In this document: piece by piece, positions 8,218 to 15,079 of the stretch
How positions within the stretch are numbered: the first letter of the stretch is position 1
How the letters are laid out: each line of letters opens with the position of its first letter
From: an uncultured Lachnospiraceae bacterium
GTDB taxonomy: Bacteria > Bacillota > Clostridia > Lachnospirales > Lachnospiraceae
Length of the DNA stretch: 33,626 nucleotides
Assembly (NCBI GenBank): GCA_910576975.1
Contig: CAJTJY010000030.1
Span: forward strand, 1-33,626
Direction of reading: 5' to 3'
The notes under the pieces: model-generated
Databases searched by the model: none
Told to the model about the DNA's origin: nothing
The model's input: the letters and a program-made list of their open reading frames with translations, nothing else
Program-made: the position numbers and the translations under genes

Positions 8218-9546
8218 CTATCTGTTTTTTAATTGAAACCTCTCTTGACGTTCCGTTTCTATCCTGATCTTCTCAATGATTTCCTGCACATGTGCTGTTC
8301 GCCCCAATTCCCCATTTCCCTGCCTGCATGATCCAATCTTGCTCGAAAATATCACCGCTCCAATCTGCAGCCTTCCCGCCGAGCGCCGTTCTAAATGAGA
8401 TTGGATATGCGCCGTGACATGCTTCATGGTCTGCTGCAGATAGCCAGCCCGTTCTAGAATCAAAATACCCTCCTCCGTCGTCGCTGCCTGCATCAATTCT
8501 GTGAGCAAGGGCTGGCCAGCTCCTGCAAGCACGGCATTGGCGGTCAGGATCTCCATACGGGCGTCCGCATATTGGGAATGCGTCTGAAATATGCCTCCGG
8601 CAACCTTGATAAACTTCCCGATATGCGCCACGAACAAGAGATTTTCTATGCCAAGCTGCGCCGCAAAATCAATCGTTTCCCCCACATAATTGCTGCATTT
8701 GATTCCCTGGCTTAACGAAAGGGGAAAATGCTCCTTTAGATATGTCTGGCCATAATTTCCCGGGGTAACCACCAGGCTCTTCCTGCCAAGCTCCGCCTGC
8801 TGGCTTACTTCCAGGCGAATGCAAGAAACCAGGGCTGACTCGCTCATCGGCTCCACAATCCCCGTGGTTCCTAAAATAGAAATCCCTCCCAAAATGCCCA
8901 GCCTGGGATTAAAGGTTTTTTGTGCCAGCGCTTCCCCTTGGGGCACGGATATCTCCACCTCCAAGCCTCCGCTATAATGATATTCCTGACAAATCCGCTG
9001 CAATTCGTCTGTAATCATTTTTCTTGGCGCCTGATTGATAGCGGCGGCTCCAGGAGGCTGATCCAGGCCGGGCTTTGTGACAACGCCTACGCCTACGCCG
9101 CCTGAAATGCGGATGCGGGGCTTTTCTGCGCCTTTTTGCGATTGAAAACCCGATTCCGCAAAATTTTCTTCCTGGAAGCATGGATCCCCAGAAGGCGGAC
9201 GACGTTTGCAAACTTTCGCATAAACCAGGACGCCGTCGGTGATATCTGGATCATCCCCGGCGTCCTTTTGAATGGCGCAAGATACCTCCTCTTTCCCGAT
9301 AATGATATCCAGCACTTGCAAATGCAAGGATATCCCTTTCGGCGTCAGAAGAGATACCTGATCCAGCCGCCTGCCTGTTAGCAACATAAAAGCGGCCGCT
9401 TTGGAGGCAGCCGCCGCACAACTTCCGGTCGTATAACCAAGCCGTAATTTCTTGCCGCCGATATCTCTGTAATATTCCTTTCGCTCATTGGGAATTCTCT
9501 GGCTGTTCTTCTTTTCCATGGCGCATTGTCTTTCTAAAAATTTCAC
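8218..9546 (-). CDS. cbiD: Cobalt-precorrin-5B C1-methyltransferase (CbiD)
   Basis: CbiD methylates C1 and is diagnostic of the anaerobic pathway. The 442-aa protein has LRLGYTTGSCAAAASKAAA (about 35-53), the CbiD signature, then GGVGVGVVTKPGLDQPPGAAAINQAPR and GGISILGTTGIVEPMSE, all family-typical. It is longer than average because of an extra N-terminus and an insertion around residues 120-145 (PPSGDPCFQEENFAESGFQS). The GTG at 9546 is the first possible start; an ATG at 9519 (codon 10) is an alternative, and neither has a strong Shine-Dalgarno sequence. It is the first gene of the operon, about 33 nt after a predicted transcription start. Confidence 0.92.
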   Translation of the reverse strand: MKFLERQCAMEKKNSQRIPNERKEYYRDIGGKKLRLGYTTGSCAAAASKAAAFMLLTGRRLDQVSLLTPKGISLHLQVLDIIIGKEEVSCAIQKDAGDDPDITDGVLVYAKVCKRRPPSGDPCFQEENFAESGFQSQKGAEKPRIRISGGVGVGVVTKPGLDQPPGAAAINQAPRKMITDELQRICQEYHYSGGLEVEISVPQGEALAQKTFNPRLGILGGISILGTTGIVEPMSESALVSCIRLEVSQQAELGRKSLVVTPGNYGQTYLKEHFPLSLSQGIKCSNYVGETIDFAAQLGIENLLFVAHIGKFIKVAGGIFQTHSQYADARMEILTANAVLAGAGQPLLTELMQAATTEEGILILERAGYLQQTMKHVTAHIQSHLERRSAGRLQIGAVIFSSKIGSCRQGNGELGRTAHVQEIIEKIRIETERQERFQLKNR

Positions 9547-9572
9547 TTGACACCGTTATATAAACCGTACAT
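9543..9572 (-). other. Possible 9-codon leader ORF overlapping the cbiD start
   Basis: An ATG at 9572 opens MYGLYNGVK and its TGA overlaps the GTG start of cbiD. AAAAGG lies upstream at 9579-9584, but this is at or before the predicted transcription start (about 9579), so translation would be almost leaderless. It could couple translation into cbiD or be chance. Confidence 0.2.
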
Positions 9573-9585
9573 TTGATACCTTTTG

Positions 9586-9614
9586 ATTATACTCGCGTAC
9601 TGACCGCTTGTCAA
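9586..9614 (-). promoter_or_regulatory. Perfect-consensus sigma-A promoter of the cbi operon
   Basis: On the minus strand TTGACA (9609-9614) and TATAAT (9586-9591) are separated by exactly 17 nt. The predicted start near 9579 leaves about 33 nt to cbiD. A second TTGACA occurs 30 nt further upstream. There is no space for a cobalamin riboswitch in this leader. Confidence 0.85.
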
Positions 9615-9674
9615 CTCAGCCGGTTGCTTGCGTTGCTGTCAAGGCATCCTATAATTATGTCACAAAAAAGACTC

Positions 9675-9703
9675 TTGCAATTTCAAAACTGCCATAGTAT
9701 AAT
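9675..9703 (+). promoter_or_regulatory. Sigma-A promoter of the queL-yhhQ unit
   Basis: TTGCAA (9675-9680), a 17-nt spacer and TATAAT (9698-9703). Transcription should begin near 9710, about 19 nt before the riboswitch aptamer. Confidence 0.8.
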
Positions 9704-9728
9704 TAATGCCGGAACTTATTACTCCAAA

Positions 9729-9768
9729 AGACAGTTCGTGACCATCCTGTCTCTAAACAAAACTAGGG
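9729..9768 (+). promoter_or_regulatory. preQ1-I riboswitch aptamer
   Basis: P1 is AGACAG (9729-9734) with CTGTCT (9747-9752), closing a 12-nt loop that begins TTC, as in the Bacillus queC aptamer. An A-rich tail follows (CTAAACAAAACTAGGG, 9753-9768); its AACAAAACTAGG is nearly the same as the tail I recall for the Thermoanaerobacter preQ1-I aptamer (AACAAAACAAGG). The C-containing 3' part of the loop (ACCATC) can pair with the GGG(AT) at the tail end, giving the H-type pseudoknot of the class. The genes downstream belong to queuosine metabolism. The family match is by eye and from memory, not by covariance search. Confidence 0.82.
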
Positions 9769-9855
9769 ATGAAAGAGACGGTTATTTTCTGTGCCATTGC
9801 GCAGGGATATGCCGTTTTTGTTTTTGGGCACATAAATACTTATGTGTCTTTTTTT
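9747..9855 (+). terminator. Riboswitch expression platform with two tandem terminators
   Basis: Terminator 1: ACGG (9778-9781) pairs with CCGT (9812-9815) around an inner CTGTGC/GCGCAG hairpin and is followed by a T-rich run (9815-9825). Terminator 2: GGCACATAA (9827-9835) and TTATGTGTC (9840-9848), a 9-bp stem, then seven Ts (9849-9855). Alternative pairings compete: CTGTCTCT (9747-9754), which contains the P1 3' strand, can pair with AGAGACGG (9774-9781), blocking terminator 1; and TGTGCC (9790-9795) can pair with GGCACA (9827-9832), blocking terminator 2. Ligand-stabilised P1 should therefore favour termination. Confidence 0.8.
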
Positions 9856-9896
9856 ATCTTATGGGCACGATCGCCATGCATCAGAAAGGAACATTT

Positions 9897-10631
9897 ATGG
9901 AACATTTTAACCCATGCCGCTATGCGGTAATCAACGAAAAAAATCCCCGGGAAATCGTTATGCTGCGGGGAACAGGCTGTAGTTGGAGGCGCTGCCGCTT
10001 CTGCGACTACCATCTAGATTCTTCAGAGGATGAAGCTGCGAATTATGCCCTCAATCAAGAACAGCTTTTGAAGGTGACCGGAATCCACCACAAACTGGAA
10101 GTGATCAACTCTGGAAGCTTTGTGGACCTTGACAGCGAAACGCTCTCTCTGATTGAACAAATCTGCCAGGAAAAACAAATTTCCCAGCTACATTTTGAAT
10201 GCCATTGGAGGCACCGTGACGCTATCTTTGATTTCCGCAATCGTTTTGCATCCCTTGGCATAGAGCTAAAAATCAAAACAGGCGTGGAAACGTTTGATGC
10301 CTTGTTCCGAGAGAGCTACCTGGATAAGGGAATTGATACGGACAACCCTGCCGAACTGGCAGCATATTTTGACGAAGTATGCCTGTTACAGGGAATCCCC
10401 GGACAGACGGCTAAAAGCATGGACCAGGATATTCAAACCGGTCTTGCTAACTTTGAACGGGTATGCATCAATATCATGCAGGAAAACCGCAGGCCTGTCA
10501 AGCCAGATCCCATGATTATCAAGATCTTTGCAAGAGAACTTTACCCCAAATATATTCAAGATCCCCGGGTGGATATTTTAATGGAAAATACTGCGTTCGG
10601 CGTAGGAGGTGTCGTAGAAAATGCAAAATGA
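9897..10631 (+). CDS. queL: Radical SAM protein, probable queuine lyase (QueL-like)
   Basis: Predicted to act in queuine salvage, converting imported queuine to a precursor the bacterial TGT enzyme can use, as described for QueL of C. difficile. The 244-aa protein starts MEHFNPCRYA; the ATG at 9897 has AAAGGA 7 nt upstream. Iron-sulfur cysteines are C28, C33 and C36 in GTGCSWRRCRFCDYH. The spacing is CX4CX2C, one residue longer than the usual radical SAM CX3CX2C. Later segments LEVINSGSFVDLDSET and LKIKTGVETFDALFRE fit a short TIM-barrel radical SAM core. The assignment rests on the coupled transporter and the preQ1 switch rather than on a sequence comparison. Its stop overlaps the yhhQ start by 11 nt. 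Confidence 0.72.
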   Translation: MEHFNPCRYAVINEKNPREIVMLRGTGCSWRRCRFCDYHLDSSEDEAANYALNQEQLLKVTGIHHKLEVINSGSFVDLDSETLSLIEQICQEKQISQLHFECHWRHRDAIFDFRNRFASLGIELKIKTGVETFDALFRESYLDKGIDTDNPAELAAYFDEVCLLQGIPGQTAKSMDQDIQTGLANFERVCINIMQENRRPVKPDPMIIKIFARELYPKYIQDPRVDILMENTAFGVGGVVENAK

Positions 10632-11334
10632 AATCCTTTTAATCTTATCTTTGATCCTTACTTACACAATCGTCATCGTGCTGTTTCGACTGTTTCAAGA
10701 ACAAGGACTATACCTTTGGACAATCGTGGCAACCATCGCAGCAAACATCGAAGTGCTGATTCTAGTAAATGCGTTTGGGATGGAAATGACCCTGGGAAAC
10801 ATCTTGTTTGCCTCCACGTTCCTGGTGACTGATATTTTAAGCGAGCTGTACGGGAAAAAACAGGCGCAGACTGCGGTGTGGATGGGAATCGCTACATCAA
10901 TAACATTTATCCTCATCAGTCAGTCCTGGATGCTTTATGCTCCCAACGAAAACGACTTTGCCTTTCCCGCCATCCGCACCGTATTTTCCAATACCCCAAG
11001 GCTGATGCTGGTAGGAATCGCCGTATATGCGGCAGTCCAGTTATTTGATGTATGGGCATATCATAAATGGTGGGAATTTACCAGCAGGCATTTTGGCGAC
11101 CGCAAAAAATTCTTGTGGCTTCGCAACAATGGTTCCACGCTGGTATCTCAGCTCCTTAACGCCGTTCTCTTTACATTTGGCGCTTTCTTGGGCACCTATG
11201 ATATTTCCACGCTTGGTTGGATCACCCTTTCCAGCTACATCATTTTCATTGTCACCAGCCTTGCCGACACGCCATTCGTATATCTCGCCAGATATATTTC
11301 TGGCAAGCATTTATCAAAAACAATGACATCCTGA
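10621..11334 (+). CDS. yhhQ: Queuosine precursor transporter, YhhQ/VUT family
   Basis: An integral membrane importer for preQ0, preQ1 or queuine. The 237-aa protein has about six hydrophobic helices and the family segments ANIEVLILVNAFGM, NILFASTFLVTDILSELYGKK (shown here in part: TFLVTDILSELYGKK), and NNGSTLVSQLLNAVLFTFG. The ATG at 10621 lies inside the end of the queL gene with GGAGG about 10 nt upstream, so the two are translationally coupled. Pairing with a QueL-like enzyme suggests queuine as the physiological substrate. A strong terminator follows at 11413. Confidence 0.93.
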   Translation: MQNEILLILSLILTYTIVIVLFRLFQEQGLYLWTIVATIAANIEVLILVNAFGMEMTLGNILFASTFLVTDILSELYGKKQAQTAVWMGIATSITFILISQSWMLYAPNENDFAFPAIRTVFSNTPRLMLVGIAVYAAVQLFDVWAYHKWWEFTSRHFGDRKKFLWLRNNGSTLVSQLLNAVLFTFGAFLGTYDISTLGWITLSSYIIFIVTSLADTPFVYLARYISGKHLSKTMTS

Positions 11335-11412
11335 CGATGGCTGTCTCCAGAACATATCAGTGTATCAACTTTATCATCCAAATAACGCAAAGCGGTCGAT
11401 CACTCCAAAACG

Positions 11413-11431
11413 AGCGGTCTGACCGCTTTTT
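11413..11431 (+). terminator. Intrinsic terminator after yhhQ
   Basis: AGCGGT (11413-11418) and ACCGCT (11422-11427) form a stem with a 3-nt loop, followed by a T-run to 11431. A further AGCGGTC copy at 11391-11397 can also pair with the 3' arm. Confidence 0.8.
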
Positions 11432-11475
11432 ACGTCCCGCCAAGCGACGGGATCCTCCCCTTGTCTTAAACCGCA

Positions 11476-11500
11476 AATTATTCTAAATAATAGAATAATT
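11476..11500. repeat. Perfect AT-rich dyad upstream of the surface-protein promoter
   Basis: AATTATTCTA and TAGAATAATT are exact inverted repeats around AATAA, centred about 70 bp upstream of the -35 box at 11555. No T-run follows, so it is more like a protein-binding site than a terminator. Confidence 0.5.
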
Positions 11501-11554
11501 GTATAAAATGTCTGAATATGTCGAATTTTATTGAAAATTGTCGGATAATTTTTC

Positions 11555-11583
11555 TTGAATTTTCCATATTTTCGACTTATAAT
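11555..11583 (+). promoter_or_regulatory. Sigma-A promoter for the surface-protein genes
   Basis: TTGAAT (11555-11560), a 17-nt spacer and TATAAT (11578-11583), 56 nt before the ATG at 11640. Confidence 0.75.
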
Positions 11584-11639
11584 ATAAAAAATCAACAATA
11601 AATTATTCTGTTATCAAACACAAAGGAGGAAACTGTTTC

Positions 11640-12149
11640 ATGAGCAAACGAAAAAAACGAATTTTAACTGCAATTGCGATTCTGCTGCTGCTCCTAATCA
11701 CTGTATTGGTCTGCTATTTTCTTTTCACAAAAAAGAACAATAACAACTTAGAATATGACGACAACGCCACCGCCGGCATCATGCCTGGGGTAGACATTGA
11801 CCAGAGACGAAAGGAACTGCAGGAAATACTGGATCGCAGCATGATCGCATTTTCCATCAATACCTCCCCCGTCTTTCTCAACGGCACCTCCAAGGGAAAC
11901 CTGATGGTTGAAAATCCTGGAAACAACGCCAAGCTAATAAAGGTGCGTATCATTCTCGACAAGACAGAGGAGGAAATTTACGCTTCCAAATTATTGAAAC
12001 CGGGATCTTACATTGACTCCGTAAAATTAGACAAAGTTCTGGAAAAGGGGACTTATAACGCCACCGCTTATTTCTTAGCCTATGACGAGACAAGCGGAGA
12101 ATACATTGGACAGACTGGAGCCCAGATCACCTTGACGGTGCAAAACTGA
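11640..12149 (+). CDS. Membrane-anchored extracellular beta-rich protein
   Basis: I do not recognise a named family. The 169-aa protein has a Lys/Arg-rich N-terminus (MSKRKKRIL) and one hydrophobic helix at about residues 10-29, followed by a short charged linker, so it is either an N-terminal anchor or an uncleaved signal. The exposed part (about 40-169) is rich in Thr, Asn and alternating hydrophobics (FLNGTSKGNLMVENPGNN; QTGAQITLTVQN), which suggests an Ig-like beta-sandwich. There is no cysteine in the exposed part and no LPXTG motif. The start has AAGGAGGA about 9 nt upstream. It is first in a unit with a secreted protein and an EpsG-like polymerase, so a role at the cell surface is likely. 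Confidence 0.75.
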   Translation: MSKRKKRILTAIAILLLLLITVLVCYFLFTKKNNNNLEYDDNATAGIMPGVDIDQRRKELQEILDRSMIAFSINTSPVFLNGTSKGNLMVENPGNNAKLIKVRIILDKTEEEIYASKLLKPGSYIDSVKLDKVLEKGTYNATAYFLAYDETSGEYIGQTGAQITLTVQN

Positions 12150-12204
12150 CCGCTCCCGACTCACTCTGATACTGAGATAGATGCCGCAAGAGGAGGTATA
12201 CATT

Positions 12205-12780
12205 ATGAAGAAAAAATTATTATTTTTACAGCTTATCTTGTCAGCAGCCCTGCTTTTTCCAACAGTTTCCTATGCCACGTCTACCAAAGACATTCCTGTG
12301 GGCGGTTCCGGACAGATGGAGATGATGGGTACGGTAGAACCTTCGATCCTCTCTGTTACCATGCCGACCTTTGTTCCATTCAACATCAGCAACAGCCTTT
12401 CGACGCAGAACAAGGTTATATCACCAAGAATCAATATGAAGAACAATTCCAACATCCCTGTTCGGATTGACGTCACCTATACCAAGGTAGACTTAAGCAA
12501 ATTAAACAATGTCGAATGGAGCAATACTGGAACAGTCAGCGGAAATCAGATCGCCATTGGCTTAAAAGAAGAAGAGGCAGACAATGAAATGCCCACAGAC
12601 TTATCCCGTGCAAGATGGCTGAAAGCAAACCAGAAGCAGGATATGAACGTGTTGATCTTAAATTCAAACCAGGAAGGCGCCCTCTATGTGGTAGGAACCC
12701 TGGGGCAGGAAGTATCTGACACTGGAACATTTAACGTGACCCCGACTTTCGTAGTAAGCAAAACATCTGGAACTGAATAA
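12205..12780 (+). CDS. Secreted beta-rich surface protein
   Basis: Family not recognised. The 191-aa precursor has a clear signal peptide (MKKKLLFLQLILSAALLFP, probable cleavage after TVSYA, about residue 26). The mature part lacks cysteine and is rich in Ser/Thr/Asn/Val with beta-type periodicity (EPSILSVTMPTFVPFNIS; NMKNNSNIPVRIDVTYTK; TFNVTPTFVVSKTSGTE). This layout recalls Gram-positive surface-fibre or WxL-like proteins, but no WxL, LPXTG or other anchoring motif is present. The ATG at 12205 has AGGAGGT 6 nt upstream; an upstream in-frame ATG at 12181 is less likely because it would precede the signal peptide with acidic residues. It follows the anchored protein by 55 nt and probably works with it. 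Confidence 0.8.
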   Translation: MKKKLLFLQLILSAALLFPTVSYATSTKDIPVGGSGQMEMMGTVEPSILSVTMPTFVPFNISNSLSTQNKVISPRINMKNNSNIPVRIDVTYTKVDLSKLNNVEWSNTGTVSGNQIAIGLKEEEADNEMPTDLSRARWLKANQKQDMNVLILNSNQEGALYVVGTLGQEVSDTGTFNVTPTFVVSKTSGTE

Positions 12781-12855
12781 TCTGCAGCGGACATCGTTTT
12801 CAGATTCTACAAAACTAAGATAAACCAATAACGGCATCTATTTTATAGTATATAT

Positions 12856-12879
12856 CCAAGAACGCTGCAGCGTTCTTGG
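12856..12879 (+). terminator. Perfect 24-nt palindrome between the surface protein and the EpsG gene
   Basis: CCAAGAACGC and GCGTTCTTGG form a 10-bp stem with a TGCA loop. The T-run behind it is short (GCTTTTC), and the EpsG ribosome-binding site begins 11 nt later. It may be a weak terminator, an attenuator, or a processing or protein-binding site. Confidence 0.5.
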
Positions 12880-12902
12880 ATGCTTTTCATGAGGAGGATT
12901 TT

Positions 12903-13988
12903 ATGGCTGTTTACTATTTTGCAATCTTCATGCTTACAGGGATTGGTTATATTTCCATGAAAAAGGATGCGAACCGCCGCACCGTTTCTCTGTATTTGGC
13001 TGGTTCTTTCTTGCTACTTGTGTGCCTCGCTTCTTTCCGGTACGCCATCGGCTTTGATTATTTTTCCTATCGCTCGATCTATGGCTGGGCAGGCGAATGG
13101 TCGTTTTCGCTGATTCTCCGGGTCTACTGGATGGAACCTCTCTTTTTTCTTCTCTGTAAGATCTGCTCCCTGGCTGGCTTGAGTTACCCTATGTTTCTGG
13201 TAATCATCAATGTTTTTTTGATGGCCTGCGCCATGCAGTTCATCTACCGTTATTCCAGGATCCCCTGGGTCAGCGTTTACCTCTACATCTGCCTGCAGTT
13301 TTTGGCATACAACATGAACTTGATGCGCCAGTCAATTGCCACTGCTTTTTTCATTCTTGCCTTCCCTTTCCTGAAAAAAAGAAAAATCCTGCCCTTTACT
13401 GCCTTGATCCTTGTCGGCGGACTGTTCCATAACTCTCTGCTGTTCGTATTTCCCTTATATTTTCTTCTTCCAATGAAGCTTGACAGAAAGACTCTGACCT
13501 GGCTGGCAGCGCTTACTGCGATGGCATACCTCTTTTTTGAGCCGCTCTTTTGCCTGGTCAAGCCTCTGCTTCCTATAAAATATGGCAACTATCAAGGCAC
13601 TTATTTCTGGAATGCCAACGGATTTCGTTATGTGATTTTTCCATTTCTGTACTGCCTGCTGATATACCTGTTCCGCAAACGGATTCAGGATCCGTCGCTT
13701 AGAAACCTCTTTCTAAACAGCGCCCTTGCCCAAGCCGTGATCAGCCTCTTTATCACAAAGCATTTTATTCTGGAACGGTTTGCCGTCTACCCTTTTGTCT
13801 TTTCTCTGATCGCCATTCCAGAAATCATCATAAGCAAATGCGACGGCAAGCCAATTCTGACTTACCGCCGCATCCTGATTCTGTTTTTGTTATTTGGGAT
13901 GGCATATTTCCTCTTTGCCGCAGCAAACGGATTCCATAACGTTTATCCCTATGTCAGCATTCTTGAGAAAAGCCGTACCATGCCATGA
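12903..13988 (+). CDS. EpsG-family polysaccharide polymerase / membrane protein
   Basis: A multi-pass membrane protein of 361 aa with roughly ten hydrophobic helices. The segments ASFRYAIGFDYFSYR and LQFLAYNMNLMRQSIATAFF match the EpsG/Wzy-like family, which polymerises or assembles exopolysaccharide repeat units. The start at 12903 has GAGGAGGA about 5 nt upstream; the frame is open further 5' but lacks a second good site. There are no glycosyltransferase, flippase or chain-length genes nearby, so it is not part of a classic capsule locus. It may act with the two surface proteins upstream. Confidence 0.8.
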   Translation: MAVYYFAIFMLTGIGYISMKKDANRRTVSLYLAGSFLLLVCLASFRYAIGFDYFSYRSIYGWAGEWSFSLILRVYWMEPLFFLLCKICSLAGLSYPMFLVIINVFLMACAMQFIYRYSRIPWVSVYLYICLQFLAYNMNLMRQSIATAFFILAFPFLKKRKILPFTALILVGGLFHNSLLFVFPLYFLLPMKLDRKTLTWLAALTAMAYLFFEPLFCLVKPLLPIKYGNYQGTYFWNANGFRYVIFPFLYCLLIYLFRKRIQDPSLRNLFLNSALAQAVISLFITKHFILERFAVYPFVFSLIAIPEIIISKCDGKPILTYRRILILFLLFGMAYFLFAAANGFHNVYPYVSILEKSRTMP

Positions 13989-13998
13989 CATTCCTTAT

Positions 13999-14021
13999 GG
14001 CGTCTGACAAACGTTGACGCC
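13999..14021. terminator. Hairpin between convergent EpsG and nadA genes
   Basis: GGCGTC (13999-14004) and GACGCC (14016-14021) enclose 11 nt, between two converging genes. There is no clear T-run on either side, so the terminator role is inferred from position. Confidence 0.35.
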
Positions 14022-14058
14022 TAGGGCTGGCTGTGCGCGCACTTCACCTCTGCTGTGT

Positions 14059-14964
14059 CTACTGCCCAAGTTCTAACATCCGCTCCAAGGGCTTCTTGGC
14101 AAGAAGCCTGATTTCTTCTTCCATCTCAACGACATTGGACATCTGTTCCAATGCCTCTGCCACCTTTTCCAGCGAAATGCGCTTCATATCTGGACAGCAC
14201 TGCTGCTTTTTTGCTGGATAAAAACGCTTGCGTGGATTTTTGCGCTTCAGTTCATATAAAACTCCAAGCTCTGTGCAGACAATAAATTCCTCCGCTTTGC
14301 TTTCTGTCGCATAATCTATTATGCCAGAGGTACTTCCAATATAGTCGGCAATGCCTGTCACGTCCGGGGTACATTCTGGATGTACCAAAAGTTCAGCCTT
14401 TGAATGCGCTTTCTTTGCCTGCCTTACATCTTGCGCCGTAATCTCCTTATGCACATGGCAGAATCCATCATTAAAAATAAAATGCTTTTGCGGCACTTTC
14501 GACGCTACATATCTCCCGAGATTCTCATCAGGAATAAAATAAATGTCTCGGTTGGGGAGCGCCTTTATAATCTTTAATGCATTGGAAGAAGTCACGCACA
14601 CATCAGAACAAGCTTTCAACGCCGCCGTAGAATTAATATAACACACCACCGCCAAATCTGGATATTCCCTGCGCATCTGGGCGATCTTTGCGGGATCCGC
14701 CATATGGGCCATGGGACAGTCCGCCCCTAAATCAGGCATAATTACTGTTTTTTGAGGACTAAGTATCTTAGCGCTCTCTCCCATGAAAGATACCCCGCAA
14801 AACAAAATCGTTTTGGCCTCTGCGGCAGCGGCTATCTTGCTTAGATAAAAGGAATCCCCCACAAAGTCGGCGATTTTTTGCACTTCGTCATCGACATAGT
14901 AATGCGCCAATATCACTGCGTCCCGCTGTTTCTTTAAATCTTTGATTTTATCTATGGTTGACAT
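14059..14964 (-). CDS. nadA: Quinolinate synthase NadA
   Basis: It condenses iminoaspartate with dihydroxyacetone phosphate to quinolinate for NAD synthesis, using an oxygen-sensitive [4Fe-4S] cluster. The 301-aa protein has VILAHYYVDDEVQKIADFVG near the N-terminus, CGVSFMGESAKIL, DLGADCPMA (C83), FNDGFCHVHKEI (C169), HPECTPDV and KKQQCCPDMKRI (C256/C257). C83, C169 and one of C256/C257 fit the three cluster ligands. The ATG at 14964 is preceded by AGGAGCAG. nadB and nadC, its usual operon partners, are absent on both sides. Confidence 0.95.
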   Translation of the reverse strand: MSTIDKIKDLKKQRDAVILAHYYVDDEVQKIADFVGDSFYLSKIAAAAEAKTILFCGVSFMGESAKILSPQKTVIMPDLGADCPMAHMADPAKIAQMRREYPDLAVVCYINSTAALKACSDVCVTSSNALKIIKALPNRDIYFIPDENLGRYVASKVPQKHFIFNDGFCHVHKEITAQDVRQAKKAHSKAELLVHPECTPDVTGIADYIGSTSGIIDYATESKAEEFIVCTELGVLYELKRKNPRKRFYPAKKQQCCPDMKRISLEKVAEALEQMSNVVEMEEEIRLLAKKPLERMLELGQ

Positions 14965-15037
14965 ATCTGCTCCTGCTTTCCTATGTAAATATAAAGAAAC
15001 TGCCCTGCGTCGTGCGGCAATATTCCCTTATCTGCTT

Positions 15038-15066
15038 ACTATCTCACAAGTTTCACAATATGTCAA
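15038..15066 (-). promoter_or_regulatory. Probable nadA promoter
   Basis: TTGACA (minus strand, 15061-15066), a 17-nt spacer and GATAGT (15038-15043), 73 nt before the start codon. It lies 14 bp from the edge of repeat B. Confidence 0.55.
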
Positions 15067-15079
15067 TCCTTCTTTGAAA

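Noticed and set aside
9547..9896. Cobalamin riboswitch upstream of cbiD
   Set aside because: The predicted leader on the cbi strand is only about 33 nt, and I see no B12-box-like conserved block on that strand. The structured RNA in this gap is on the other strand and fits preQ1-I.
9573..10631. 352-aa version of the radical SAM protein starting at 9573
   Set aside because: This would translate the promoter, riboswitch and terminators. The ATG at 9897 has a good ribosome-binding site and begins the conserved part.
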